Below are positions 34,146 through 46,139 of a DNA stretch of 64,000 nt, in pieces. The translations under genes and the position numbers were made by a program. The notes below the pieces were generated by a model. The model did no database searches and was not told where the DNA came from. It was given only the letters and a program-made list of their open reading frames with translations. This DNA comes from Ursus arctos (Eukaryota > Chordata > Mammalia > Carnivora > Ursidae). Where the stretch lies: contig NW_026622919.1 of assembly GCF_023065955.2 (NCBI RefSeq), forward strand, positions 1,562,501 through 1,626,500, read 5' to 3'. Positions within the stretch are counted from its first letter, which is position 1; each line of letters opens with the position of its first letter.

Positions 34146-37100
34146 GTGTTCTTACCCAGGTGCTGGGCAGCTGGGTCCCAGGTTCTGCAAAACCAGGACA
34201 GGGATTGACTGGCTTGTGGGTCCCGGATAGCTCCAAGACTCATGGACAGGGCAGAGTGTCTCTGACTTCTCCAAGCGCTTATGCTTGTAGACGGAGAGCA
34301 GAAAAAGGTGGGCCTTATGACCCGGCACTGTGGGCCACAGCACCCACAAGAAGGATGCCACCGGGGCCCCATTCTCCCTGGAAAGTCCCCTCTGCGGGCT
34401 CTGCCAGCCAGCCCTGTTTTTCTGAGTCACTGGGATGAAGGCACAGCGAGGCAGGTCACCATCTCTACAGCTGGGAAGAACTGCTAATATATGGGAAGAA
34501 TCTGGAAGCCAGATTCCAAAAGGTCACATTGGACTGAAACCAATAAGATTATGTTTAACAGGCTGGATATGAACCTCCACTTTTAGGTTCCAAAATCAGT
34601 TGTAGCCCTGCAGGCAGTTTGCAGCTGTCTGTACCTTCCAGGCAGAACTGGCTTCCCCGTTACAGCCCAGCAGCTGAGCCTGTGCCCTTGGGGGCCCTCC
34701 CGGGGTGTCAGCTCACTGGGGGAGGGGACGCAGCTGGGCACAGGAGAGAATGGGGTCCTTGTGCTGCTATCGTCAACCCCAGGGCTGGATGAACACAGCT
34801 TTGTGTGCACCCACGCTCCCGTGGTCGCCACGGGACCGGGGATCAGCGCCTGGGGCTGGGGGCGCTTCAGAACAAGAGTGGCTCTGCTTTTTGGCCTCAG
34901 TTAACCCTTGAGTGGGTGCTGCACGCATAATTTTTCCCTGGCTCTGTGCTTGGGGGCTGGGGGCAGGCAGGAGAAGGGTAAAAATCCGTGTCAGGACACA
35001 AGTTTCAAAACAGTGTTGTGAAACGGAATGTTTTCTAGATTTAAATGGCTGCAGCTATGGGGGGAAGATGAGGGGGTGGGCCTTGGTAGGGGGCGGGGGG
35101 GATCCAGGTGGAGGTCGCTCTCAGAGGTACTCAGCCTTCCCCCACAGAATCCCCTTCCCTCCTGTACCAGGCACATTTGGGAATAGAAGCCCAACCCAAT
35201 GGGACCCCACTCCTGCTCTGACTTTGGGATGCACCTCGCTTCTGGGGAGCTCTTGGTCATGCGGAGCAGGTCCCACACTGGGCATCCATCAGCCCTGACG
35301 ACGGGGACACCCAGCTTCTGAGGGGAGAAGAGCCCAGACATCCTTGGCTGGAAGCCAAAGGACCTTGCAGTGACTTCAGAGCAAGCTGGGGTGGGGGTCA
35401 GTCAGAAAAGGCTTCCTGGAAGCAGGAAGGGCAGACAGAGCTCGGGAGGGGCAGAAGAGGGAGATTTGCAAGCTTCAAATTGGGAGTCTGGCCTTGAATT
35501 GCCATAGTGGGTCTGAGCTGGGAAGTGGGGTCCTCCCTGTGAGTATGCATTGTTCTCTCTTAGTAAGCAGCAGGGATGGCAAAGGGGCAGCGAGGAGCAC
35601 AGAGGGCCCCAGAGAACCCCAGGGCTGCAGCATCCCCAGCCCGGCCCGTGCCTGTCTCCTGGGCAAGCAGCCTCAGGGCCCAAAGGAAGTGCACCCAGGA
35701 GGGGCAGGGTGATTCTCTTCTTTATAGTTTCCTCTCTCTCAGATTTCTCTTTTGAAATGGATTCTTTTTGTAATCAAAGAAAACTGAAGCAATAAACATC
35801 ACCCCCAAACACATCTCCAGGCCCAGAGATCCCTATCCCCCCAGCCACACTGTTGGGGAGCCGTGGGTACCCTACTCCCTCTCCTGGCTGCCCTGGCTCA
35901 GTGCTCACGGTCCTCCCCAGGAGCCTCAGCCCCGTCCCTGTCCCACAGACTCCGTGATGGTTTGTAGGCCCCGGGGTGCCTCAGTTTGCCCTACACCCCG
36001 GTCCCCAGGCCCTGTGGAGACCACCAGCTGGACTCAGGGCGGATGCCACGTGCTCTGGCTCTGGTCCCTCGGTCCACAGTGTCCAGTCTGGCCCACCAGC
36101 CCCCAGAAGGCCTTGCGTCTTCCGCAAAGCTGGGCACTTGTCTCCTGAACACCCACAGTAAAGTGAGCCCTGGGCGGTCAGGCCCCTGCTCATGAGAGCC
36201 CACAGCCCCGAACATTCCACGCCATGGCTGAGGGTGCCAGCTGCCCAGCGATGGTAGGCCATATGGGGGACCCAGTCCTCTGGGGCTGAGGCCAGCCTCC
36301 TTCACGATGTCGAGGGCCCTGGGAAAAGCTCACCCAGGGGTCAGGGTCCTCCGCTGGCCGGCACACCCTTGTGTGGGGCCCCGTGGGAGGAGCCTCCTGC
36401 TGTCTCAGGTGTGGGCAAGGGTGAGCTCTCCTCCTTCTGGATCCCCAGTCGGATCCCTGTGCCCCCTGCACCCCTGCCAATGCCCCAGCCCCGTTCTGCC
36501 TGCACAGGGCTCCCAGCTGAGGCAGGCAGAGGGGCTGGAATCCCCTCACCGAGGCTGCCCTGCAGTGGGCTGCCCTGTTTTCACCACAGTGATCGCTCTG
36601 GGGGCTGCTGGGGGCTCTGCCCTGCCCCCACCCCAGGATCAAGGGCCATGGGCACAGGGGTGGGGGTGCTAGAGGGTTTCCAGCAGAGGCTGCTGGGTGA
36701 GAGGCTGGCCCCACGGAATTGCTGGCTTAGCACGCACTGGGGTGAGGGGCTGCTGGGAGTCCTGGGGGTGGACAGAGCAGGCCTAGGGCCCTCAGAACCC
36801 TGGGGAGGAGGCAGGAGAGATTCCTCAGCACAGAGTCAAAAAAATGAATCTGTGGGGACCCGGGGTGGGGGGAGGGGGGCCAAGGTGGGAAAGGAGCAAT
36901 GGCAGTAGCCCCCAGCTAGGCCTTGGGGCACAGCAGCCACCAGCCACCCTCGCTGACCGCGAGGGAGAACGGCGAGCACTGAGCCTCCGTCACCAGGTAA
37001 CCCCTCACCACTGGCCAAGGCCGCACAGGCAGGAGGGAGAGCAGCCAGTATTTGCACCCAGGCCATTGACCTCAGTCTGAGCTCTAGCTGCTGGCCCACC

Positions 37101-38432
37101 CAGCCCTGAAAATGCAGAGAAAGGCAGGATTTGGGTTCTGACGGGCAACCTCACAGAGGCCACTGCTGGCTCAGGACAGCCAGACTTGACCCAGACGTCT
37201 GCACGGTGGTTCAGCGGGTGCGGCAGCTGCTCCTGGACGCGTCTGAGCCCAGCGCGTGCGTCCCCCCCATGGCCACGAAGCACACAGCTCCCCTCGACCG
37301 CAAATGCTGGGAGCGTGGGGCAGAGGGCGCTCTTCGCGTTCCGCCTGGTTGGGCGCAGGTGCTCGGTGTTTCCTCGCCTGGAAAGGCCCCTGGGGGCACG
37401 GAGGCGGCCAGGCTGGGCTGTGGGGTCTGTGGGGAAAGGGCTGAGCCAGAGGCCAGGGCGCCTGGGACAGAACAAGGGTGAGGCCCAGCCCCAAGGTTGT
37501 GGGGACAAGTGGGGGGCCGGGCGCAACCTGTTTCTTCCTCCTGTGGGGTTGTACATCGTTCGTGAACCCAGGATACAAAGTGCAAAGGTTTGAGTGGCCT
37601 ATCAGTGGCAGAATGGCTCCCCAGCCTCATGTGCCCCGTCTATTCTGGGCCACAAGAGGAGAGAGGCCACACTGGGCCTCAGCCAGTCGCATGGAAAGGA
37701 GGTGGGCCCCCTAAACCCTTCGTGTCTCTGGCAGCCTGGGCCACACGCAGCCCCACTGTGCACGGGCACCTGTGCCCCTCCCCCATCACACACCGTGCGC
37801 GGCCACACCCAGGGCCCATACCATGCCCGACACCCACAGCCCCCCCTTGTGAACTGGACCCCAGAAATGGAGCCTCTGGGGGGACTTCCGAAGTCCCCTT
37901 TCCTCCTGTTTCTAAGGGGCGGCCTAGCACCCACAGGGCCCAAGTCCCCTGGGCTTGGGGCGAGACCCCTCCCTTCCTGCAAGCTCCTGGCCCAGCTGCA
38001 CCTGCTTGGCTCACCCCACGTCAGGCAGGCAAGGGCCTCCTTGGTCTCAGGAGACCCCGGCACAAACCCAGGTCGCCGTGTACTGCTGGGGTCACCTCAC
38101 CTCCCTGAGCCCAATGTGCCTCCCACAGTCACGGGGAAGACCCTCTCTCAGTGGGGAAGGGACGGGTAGGATGGATGGCGGGGTGGTCCCGGGTGACACA
38201 GAGAAGCCTGGAGGCAAGTGTTCGTGCGAAGTGGTGGCCCGCGTCCCCACTGCCAGCGTTCTCCTTGGCCTAAACCGCTGTTGGGGGGCCTTCCCCCCAT
38301 GGGCCTGTTCTCAGCCGGTGTTTGGGTTGAGGAGTTTGGTGACTTGTCCACAGCTCTCAGACCCCACACCCCACTTTTGCAACCACATGGCCAGGGTAAC
38401 TGTGTCCCCAACACTCTGATATTTTGGGAACC
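34146..38432. other. Gene-free stretch with little recognisable content
   Basis: No exon recognised. Possible very old MIR-like scraps lie at about 37040-37105 and 38335-38385. An AT-rich end resembling a polyadenylation region (GAAGCAATAAACATC) occurs at 35785-35800 with no attached transcript seen. Confidence 0.4.
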
Positions 38433-38860
38433 CTACTGGAGTGGCTGGATGGTGGCCCCAAAAGATGACCCCACCCAGATCCCGCGGGTGTGAATGGTTC
38501 AGAAAAAGAGTCTTCTCTGCAGATGTAACTGGGGGAAAGATCTTGAGGGGACGTCATTCTGCGCTAGGTCGGGCCCTTAAACCAAGGCAAGTGTCCTTTT
38601 AAGAGAGAGGCAGAGGGAGATTTGGAGCAGCCACGTGATGACGGAGGTCAGGACCTCGTAGGGCAGGCGAGGCCCCGGGAGCCTTGGGAGGGAGCACGGC
38701 CACCGGAAGTGGGAAGAGAAGCAGGCGAGGCCCCAGGAGCCTTGGGAGGGAGCAGGGCCCCGCCCACGAGGATTTTGCGCCTCTGGCCTCCAGAGCCCAG
38801 AGAATACATTTCTGCTACGTTAAGCACCTGATCTTTGGTCATTTGTGTGACAGCCCCAGG
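38433..38860 (+). mobile_element. MLT1-like (ERVL-MaLR) LTR remnant with internal duplication
   Basis: It shows the usual order of this LTR class: a GGATGGTGGCCCCAAAAGATG head, CTTTTAAGAGAGAGGCAGAG in the middle, CTGGCCTCCAGAGC near the end and AATACATTTCTG as the decayed polyadenylation region. Non-coding. A 58-bp period duplication lies within it. Confidence 0.65.
38663..38754. repeat. 58-bp-period local duplication inside the LTR
   Basis: A 34-bp block starting GCAGGCGAGGCCCC and ending GGGAGGGAGCA occurs at 38663-38696 and again at 38721-38754 with one difference. It arose after LTR insertion. Confidence 0.9.
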
Positions 38861-39585
38861 ATGCCAGCCCCCACGCTGGCCCTGCCGTGGGCAGCTCCTC
38901 CACCCCGGGGGGAAGGTGAGGATGTGAGCTCGACCCGGGAGCCGCAGGTCCTCCTCCGCACTCTCTGGACAGGGCTGAGCCGGGGGGCGCCTGCGCTGCT
39001 GGGGAGTGGCCACCAGCCCCGCAGGGGACAGGGGACGGTGAGGACCCCAAGACCCGCTCTGACAGGTGGGGAGGGAGGTCTGGGTCATGGCGATGCCTGG
39101 TTGAATTTGGAGGTCGCCAGTTTGGAATCCGGGGCAGTCAGACTGGGTTTAGGCCGCAGTTGATCTCCTCTCCGGAGAAGGGCCGTCCCTCTGCGATAGG
39201 ACTTCCAGAGCTGCGCCGTCCCACCGTGCGACTGGGAGCCACGCGCACAGAACTGAAGCCTCTCTGGTCACCACAGGCCTCCATCTCCCCGTGCCTGACA
39301 CTGCTTTCCAGTTACCGTGCTCACGCAGGAGCACAGAAGAGCACGCACGTTCCTACGTGCTGGCGAGGGTGGGCACACGTGCAAATGCTGGCTCGACCCC
39401 ACCCCGGGCCCTCACCGGGGAGCGAGCTCTCCCCAGGAGCCGACGGAGCAGGGCCGAGCCCGCCCTTCCGTGAAGACAGAGCGTGGCCCACCCCATGGGG
39501 CGCCCCCGGGCCGGCCAGTTTTATCCCCCCACCCCGTAGGGCGTGGATTTGCCTGCTTCTGCTTTCATCTTTCGGGTCCGGCGTC
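38861..39585. other. GC-rich sequence, no gene seen
   Basis: No exon or repeat family recognised. Confidence 0.4.
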
Positions 39586-39790
39586 CTTCAGTCCAGGTGG
39601 CTCCTGTGAGACTCCTCCGTGCGGTTGCATGTGTCCGTAGTCCTTTCTGTAGCCCCGTGACATTGCATCGCGGGAAGAAACCACAATTTGTCTATCCATT
39701 CTCCTATTGACGGGCATTTGGGTTCTTTCCAGTTTGGGGCTTGCTGAGCGACGTGCCCCACCGAGGGATGTGTCTACCAAATACCGTGAA
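39586..39790 (-). mobile_element. LINE-1 remnant (antisense)
   Basis: The plus strand carries TCTATCCATTCTCCTATTGACG and GGCATTTGGGTTCTTTCCAG, the reverse complement of the 3' part of mammalian L1. It is strongly diverged and non-coding. Confidence 0.6.
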
Positions 39791-39799
39791 CGGGCCGTT

Positions 39800-40160
39800 A
39801 TTTAGGAAACGATGTAATTAGTGATCTGGAGATGCGACTACCCGGATTACAGTGGGCTGTTAGCCCAATGACAAATGTCCTCATTTGAGTGGGGCAGGGT
39901 GCGTGGAGGGAGGACACAGAAGAGAGGCCACGTGGTCACAGAAGCGGAGACCGGAGTGATGGGACCACAAGCCACGGGTGCCAAGGATTGTCACAGCCAC
40001 CAGAAGCCAGGAGGGAGTCACAGACAGAGGGACCGGCCCTGCCCGTAGCTTGACTTGACCCCTGTGGCCTCCCGAACTGGGACAGGGCATTTGTGTTGTT
40101 TTAAACCGGCCAGTTTGTGGTCCTCTGTTAGAGTAGCCACGGGACGCTAGTACAGGGCTC
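39800..40160 (+). mobile_element. MLT1-like (MaLR) LTR remnant
   Basis: CCTCATTTGAGTGGGGCAGG, AGTGATGGGACCACAAGCC, CAGCCACCAGAAGCCAGG, then TTGTTTTAAACCGGCCAG and a CTAGTACAG end match the order of this LTR class. It interrupts antisense L1 sequence on both sides (39586-39790 and 40480 on), so it probably inserted into that L1. Confidence 0.65.
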
Positions 40161-40479
40161 CAGGGAACAGAGAGATTTCCTATAAGGAACTGGCCACGTG
40201 ATAGTGAGGCTGACAAGTCCGCAGACCTGGAGCTGGCCACCGGAAACCCGCGAAGTCTGATGTTTCAGTGTGAGTCTTGGGATGGGCAAAAAGGGGTGTC
40301 CCAGCTCCAGCAGCTGGACAGGAGGAAATTCCCTCTTCTTTTCTGGAGGGACTCCCTCTTTGTTCTCCTCAGGCCTCTAGCCCTCTGGATGGGCCTACCT
40401 GCAGCCGGGAGGGCGCACAGCAGCCTCAGAGGCTAGCGTCGTCTGGAATCGTCCTCACAGACACACTAGAATAACGTTT

Positions 40480-41545
40480 AACCAGCTGTCTGTGCAGCCC
40501 ACGGCCCCGTATAACCGACATAAAATTAATCATCACAGGTAGATGCCTAAGAGTGGAATGACGGGTCTGGCTCAGGGGTAGGGATTGGCAGAAATCTCCA
40601 GACGGGCCTTCACTGCACGGGGAGCAGGCGCTCCAGACATCCCACAGCCTCGTTGGCAGCTACCGCTGCTGGGGTTTTTCCGTCTAGCTTTCCCGGTGGC
40701 CGTGAGGGGCTCTGTCATTGTGCTTTACGTGGTCTTTGCTCTGATGATTCAGGAAGCTGAGCTATTTTTTGTCTGCATATTGGCCGCGTGGAAATCCTAG
40801 AGGCCTGTGGAGTACCTGTTCAAGTGTTTCACCCAATTCAAAAATGGCTTGTCTGTCTTGCTTTTAATGGTTCTGTGGATGTGCTTTATCTATTCTGCAC
40901 AGGAGGGTTGGTTGGACATCTAGCTATCTATCATGGTGTACAGGTGGGGGGCGCCTGGCTGGCTCAGTCCGTACAGCATGCAACTCTGGTTCTCTGGGTG
41001 TGAGTTCGAGTCCCATGTTGGGTGTAGAGATTACTTAAAAACAACATCTTTTTTTTTCTCTTAGGAAGGATACACAGATGTAAGTGGATATTGTCTCCCT
41101 GTTTGTGGTTTGCCTTTTCACTCTCTAAATGGCATCTTGATGAGCCGATGTTCTTAAATTTAATGGAGTCCTGTCTTTCATGGAGAGTGTCTTTGTGTCC
41201 TATTAAGAAATTTCTGCCAGTGACAATGTCTTGAAGAGCTTCTCTTATTTTTATTCTGGATGCTTTTTTTGGTTTTACTTTTCACATTGTGGTCTGTGAT
41301 CCATTTTTAATTAATTTTTGTATACAGTGTGATGTAGGGATCAAGGGTCATTTTTCCCCATCCAATCCAACTGACATGGCGCCTTGACTGAGAAGCCCAA
41401 AATAAGGCCATCTTTTCTCCCTGCACTGCAGTGGCCTTTGTTATAAACCAGTTGATTTGAAGATGGGTTGGTGGGAGTCCTCATTCTGACCCTCTCTCCT
41501 GTTCCATTGGTCTGTTGGAGTATTTTTGTGCCAATCATCAGAGGC
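40480..41545 (-). mobile_element. LINE-1 remnant (antisense), host of a SINE
   Basis: Antisense L1 signatures include AGATGCCTAAGAGTGGAATG, TCACCCAATTCAAAAATGGC, TTTTTAATTAATTTTTGTATAC and TCCTGTTCCATTGGTCTGTTGG near 41505. It carries many stops and no intact ORF2. A carnivore SINE is inserted at 40947-41062. Confidence 0.75.
40947..41062 (+). mobile_element. Carnivore tRNA-Lys-derived SINE (Can-SINE)
   Basis: The head GGGGGCGCCTGGCTGGCTCAG corresponds to the tRNA-derived A-box end, the GTGAGTTCGAGTCCCATG part to the B-box, followed by GATTACTTAAAAA and a T-rich tail. It is the short version of the family. Found only in Carnivora. Confidence 0.9.
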
Positions 41546-42094
41546 TTTGCTCACTGCTCAGTGAGTGCACCCGCTGGCTGGAGCAGAGGAGGCCACAAGG
41601 CTGGCCGGAGAGCTTGTCTGGAACTTCTGGACCTCGAAGTGTCTGGCCAGCTTGCTTCTCTCCACCTCAGACTGTAGCCTTTTCCTCTCCCCCACTGAGT
41701 ACAGCCACCCCCACAGCAGTCTCAGCAGAGCCCAGAATTCCCAGGCCAGCAGGCGGTCCACGGCCCTGAGACCCAGCCGCAGCTCCCAGACAGTGTACTG
41801 AGGCTGAGCACGTCTTCTGGAGGTTGCTGTGGATGGGAGTGGGGGCAGCTCTCAGGGAAGGGGCATGCCAAGGTCAAGCCCACCTGCCATGCGATAGTCC
41901 TCACTCCCAATCCGCACACCATCACTCTGGACCAGGTGTAGGCCCACTGTGTGCACCCAGAGAGCTGGAACCTTGAGGAGCTGACCACTGGAGCTTATGC
42001 TGCAGTGGGGGTGGGGTGGGAGCAAGAGCATGCACCAAATAGTCAACTCTATGACGTGCTCAAAGGCAATGCACAGAGCCCAGGAGGCTGGAGG
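41546..42094. other. Sequence without recognised gene
   Basis: Ordinary composition. No convincing exon. Confidence 0.35.
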
Positions 42095-42390
42095 GCTGTT
42101 GCAATTTTAGACAGGGCCCTAGAGACAACATTTGAGCAAAGCAATAAAGGAAATGAACCAAGTCATGCAGGTATGTGGCAGGGGAGGTGCAAAGGCCCTG
42201 AGGCTTCTAGGAATGAAAGGAGGCCAGTTGACCATTAGTGGGGGTAGGGGGGAGAAGAGATGAGGCCGGGGCTGGGGAACCGGTGGGTGGATCCCAGAGG
42301 TCTTTGCAGGTGCTGGAAAGACTGGCATGAAAGGCCAGTGGAAAGCTTTGAGTGGGGAAAGGTTGGCTGTGGCAGCTGGAGGCCACCTGG
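42095..42390 (-). mobile_element. LINE-2 remnant (antisense)
   Basis: The plus strand contains GGTGCAAAGGCCCTGAGGC, the reverse complement of the well-known L2 3' block, with ACATTTGAGCAAAGC before it and AGGAGGCCAGTTG after it. It is old and decayed. Confidence 0.65.
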
Positions 42391-44334
42391 GGGGGGGGGT
42401 GCTCGGCCAAGCACAGGGGAGGAGGCTGCAGGTCAGGGAATGGCACTCAGCCTGGGGAGGGCCAGAGTTGGATTTTGCATGAATTTTGAAACTAGGAGCT
42501 ATGGGGATTTGCCATGCCTACGAGGGGCAGAGTCAAGCATGACTGCGGTCTGGGCCTGAGCCTGGAGGGATGGGCGCCCTTGGCCAAGAAAGGGTGCTGA
42601 GGCCAGCAGACTTCAAGGAAGCTCGGGGGCTCCTGTGCACTCTGCTCGGCATAAGGGAGGCCATCAGGCAGCCGGATGGGTCTGGGGTGCGTGAGAGCCA
42701 CACACCGGTTTGCAGAGTCGACGGCGGAGTCCAGGTGTAGCTCAGATGGAAAGCAGAGGTGTGGATGAGGTCAGTGCAAGGGTGAGAAGAGATAGCTGGG
42801 GGGAAAGGGCAGAGAAGCAAGAGGGCCACCAGGCCAGGGAGTGTCCTGGAAGCCTGGAAAAGGAAGGTTTTACCAAGCAGGTGTCATCTCCTGGCTCAGC
42901 CAAGAGAAGGGCCAAGCACCAACCCTTGCATCTTTGGCAGTGGCCATGGGCCACGGGCCACGGGCCACCTGGACACGCCCCTGCTTCACTCCCCTCCCCC
43001 TCTCAGGCTACCTGCCAGCACACAAGACTGAACCCCACCCCACCCCAGTGTGGACCGCAGGGTCGCCTCCCTGAACTGGCCTGCTGGCCCCAACCTCTCA
43101 ACTCTGCAGGGAGGCCCCAGCCCCAAGGACCACCCCCTCCGTGCCCCGTGAGCCCGGCCCTGTCCCCAGGGTGCCGGGCACCTCCTTGGTTACAGCCAGC
43201 CCTCCTGGCAGGGGAGGACTCCCTGAGGCCCTGGTCGGACCCACGCTGGGGAGAGAAGGGCCCTGCCTCCCATCCCAGTGACCCCAGCAGAGCACCTGTT
43301 CCCGCCTCACCTCGCCCCCACCCCTGGGATGGCCCTGAGTCCTGACAGGTGATGTCCTGGGTCAACCCCTCCAGTCCCAGCTGCAGGAGGGCCAAGGGGG
43401 AACCACGGGGAAGCCAGGCACGGCCCCATGTCCTGAAGGCCCCCCTCTATTGGCCCCTCACTGCTCCCAGGTATCACCGTCCCCCTGTCTGAGGCTGCCC
43501 TGGATGGCCTGGTGGAGGGAGGGCACTGTCTCCGGGTCCCGGGGCCCTGGCTTCTCAGCCCAGCCCAGCGGGCTGTGACATGCAGCCGTCAGTCTCCTGT
43601 CCACACTTTGGGCCTGGTCCTGCTTCCAAAGGAGGGTGTGCCTGAAGCCTTGGTCGGGTGTGGGCCCCCGGCCTTCCTTGCTCTCCCGGCCACTTCAGCC
43701 AGGCCCTACACCTTTGCAAGTCAGGGGTACCACTGTGGGCCTGGCCACCTCCAGAGCTAGGGGAGCACAGAGGGCAGGACAGGCCACCTGATTGTTCCTC
43801 CCGAGGCCAAATCTTGGGTGAAGTCTGGTGGCCGGACCAAATCAATCCTCACGGGCAGCCCCAGGGCCCCCAGTGGAGGGGGGCCTGCATCCACCTCCAG
43901 GTGAGGAACAGAGGTCACTTGCCAAGGCCCCAGGGCTGCAGACAGAGCCCAGGGCGGCCTGACCCCAAACACTGCATCCGGCTGGCTCCTAGGCTGTGTG
44001 TGGGCAGAGAGCCATCCTGGGAGGGGCAGCTGGGACAGGCAGTCATAGCCGCACCACCCACCCCCTTGGCCTCACTTGGGCTCTACAGCACCTGGCTCTG
44101 GTCTCAAATACACCTCAATGCTATTACTGTGGCTTTTCTTGCATGTCCCCAGCCGGGGTGTCCCGGGCCCGACGAAGGGGCCCTGGGAAGGCAGCCCAGC
44201 TGTACGGGCTTGGGTGCTGAGGGCTGTGGCCTGGCCCAGGTCCCTTTCAGGGCCATGCACCTGACTTCGTAGAGGAGGGGCCGGGCTCCAGGTCTGGGGT
44301 CCCTCCTGGTTCTGAATTACATCCCATTTTCATC
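42391..44334. other. GC-rich sequence, no gene seen
   Basis: A triple GGGCCAC repeat occurs at about 42949-42968. The 211-codon plus-strand frame over 42710-43345 has no recognisable relatives and no splice or promoter context. Confidence 0.4.
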
Positions 44335-44640
44335 CTGGACTTAGGCTGGGCCCTAAATCCAATGATAGGCATCCTCGTAATAAGAAAAAGGTGGAGACAT
44401 TTCAGACTCAGACGCACAGGGAGGGAGAAGTCCAGTGAGGGGGAGACAGAGACTGGGGGGATGCCCGGGGCACCCGTGGCTGGAAGAGGCGAGGAAGCAT
44501 TTCCCAGGAGCCTTTGGGGGTGCTCAGCCCCACTGACACCTTGATGCAGGACTTCTGGCCTCCACAACTGTAAGAGCAGGAATTCCTGTTGCTCTCAGGC
44601 TCCCAGTTAGTAGCAAAGTGTCATGGAGTTCCGAGGAAAT
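44335..44640 (+). mobile_element. MLT1-like (MaLR) LTR remnant
   Basis: GGGCCCTAAATCCAATGATAGG, GGAGACAGAGACTGGGG, CCACTGACACCTTGATGCAGG, CTTCTGGCCTCCACAACTG and a decayed TTCCTGTTGCTCTC end appear in the right order for this LTR class. Non-coding. Confidence 0.7.
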
Positions 44641-45099
44641 CACATAATACTTAAAACAGAAGTCCAAGCAGCAGAAACGGTAGAGACAACCGAGTGAAGG
44701 GATGCTCCAGGGGCCAGGCGCCCTCCCTGCGGCCATGGGTACACGGCAGGGCGGCCCCGCCACCCTGGCCGTCCTCGGCCAGCCCCACACCCCTGCGCCT
44801 CCCCACTTAGCTCCGGAGCTTGGCCGGCCCTGCTCCAGCAGGGCTCCTGGCCGCCCGGCCGTTTTCCGAGGACTGTTCTCGTGACTCTCCAGGAGGGCTG
44901 TCCCGGGCCCACCCTCCTGGGCAAACACCAAGGGTGTCTGTCCTCCTGTCCCCAGCTGGTCCACTTCACAGGAAGGGGTGAGGAAGGGGGGCTCTGGAGC
45001 GCAGGGGGCCACGGGCCGGGTGCAGCAGGGGAGCTAGCCGGCCCTGGGGAGGCTGCGGGACGCGAGGCCATGTGGCGGGAGGCCGGCCGCGCACCACCT

Positions 45100-45225
45100 C
45101 CCCCGGCGGGTGATGGACGTGCAATTAACCTGCCTGTGGTTATGTTGGCAACTGGGCTGGAACAGGAAGTTCGTGTTATAAACCAGGGCCTTTCAAGTTA
45201 TGACAAATTCATCAAATGAACCTGT
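45100..45225. promoter_or_regulatory. Conserved-looking island with a RUNX-type site
   Basis: GTGCAATTAACCTGCCTGTGGTTATG contains a homeodomain core and a RUNX consensus (TGTGGTT, 45135-45141), followed by an ETS-like ACAGGAAGTT (45170-45173 region). It is non-repetitive and AT-rich against GC-rich flanks. Confidence 0.35.
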
Positions 45226-45369
45226 GAGCACACAGGGCAGCGCGCCTCCCTGCGCGTCGGGAGATAAGCTCCCTCCAGCTCTGAGGCCGCAGGCGCCTTC
45301 CAGCCCTTTCCAGGCCCTTCCCTGGGCTCCAGACAGAACTGTGCACAGGGCAGGGCCGATACTAGCAGG

Positions 45370-45415
45370 TGTGTGAGCTTGCTTCGGGCCTCAGTTTCCC
45401 CCTCCGAAAGCGGCC
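45370..45415 (+). mobile_element. MIR fragment (short)
   Basis: GTGTGAGCTTGCTTCGGGCC followed by TCAGTTTCCCCCTC matches the conserved core of MIR in sense orientation. Confidence 0.6.
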
Positions 45416-46139
45416 GGCAAGGTTTGATTTGCCTCTGGAATTGCAGATGCCAGAGTCGGCCTGGTGCTGCCAGCGCCCGAACAGGGTCCCCGCCCACCCC
45501 TGCATGAGGGAGCAAGTTCCAGAACCCTGTTCTCTGTGGGGCCTGACTGGGCTCAGTGGCGCCTCTGGGGATCACCCCCTGCCTGACCTCTGCACACGCC
45601 CCTGGTCCCCAAAGGCCTGGGCAGCTGAAACCTTCATGCTCAGGGCTTGTGCTCGTAGGGGCAGGCCGTCTTTTAGGTTTTAGGCCCAGGATGGGTTCAA
45701 AATGGCCCTGACAGCACAGCAGATCCCAGACAGTGGTGGGAGGGGGACGCAGCACCGATGGGGATGGGGGCCTCTTGGGTGCAGCCCTCTTAGCTCACAG
45801 CTAGGATTCCGAGCCAGGGTGTTTCCAGCTCTTGCACAAGGCCACTGGTGCAGACCCCCTGGGCCAGCATGGTCTCACTGCTGCCCTGGCCCACCGAGGC
45901 CCACCCTGCCTTGTCCAGACTTGAGACCCGAAGCCACCACAGCACTGAGGCTGGAAGAATGAAGACAGGTTCCCTTTGGGGGCTTGGGGCTCAATGCTGG
46001 CTGCAGGACAGAAGGTCTCCCAGCCAACACTTCCTGGCGACAGGTGGAATCAGCGGACATCGTCCAGCGCAGGGTTCCCACATCCTGCCCACAACCACCT
46101 GCCCCTTATCTTCGGTGAGGGCCTTTTGGCATGAACTTG
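45416..46139. other. Sequence without recognised gene
   Basis: Ordinary GC-rich sequence. No exon or clear repeat. Confidence 0.35.
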
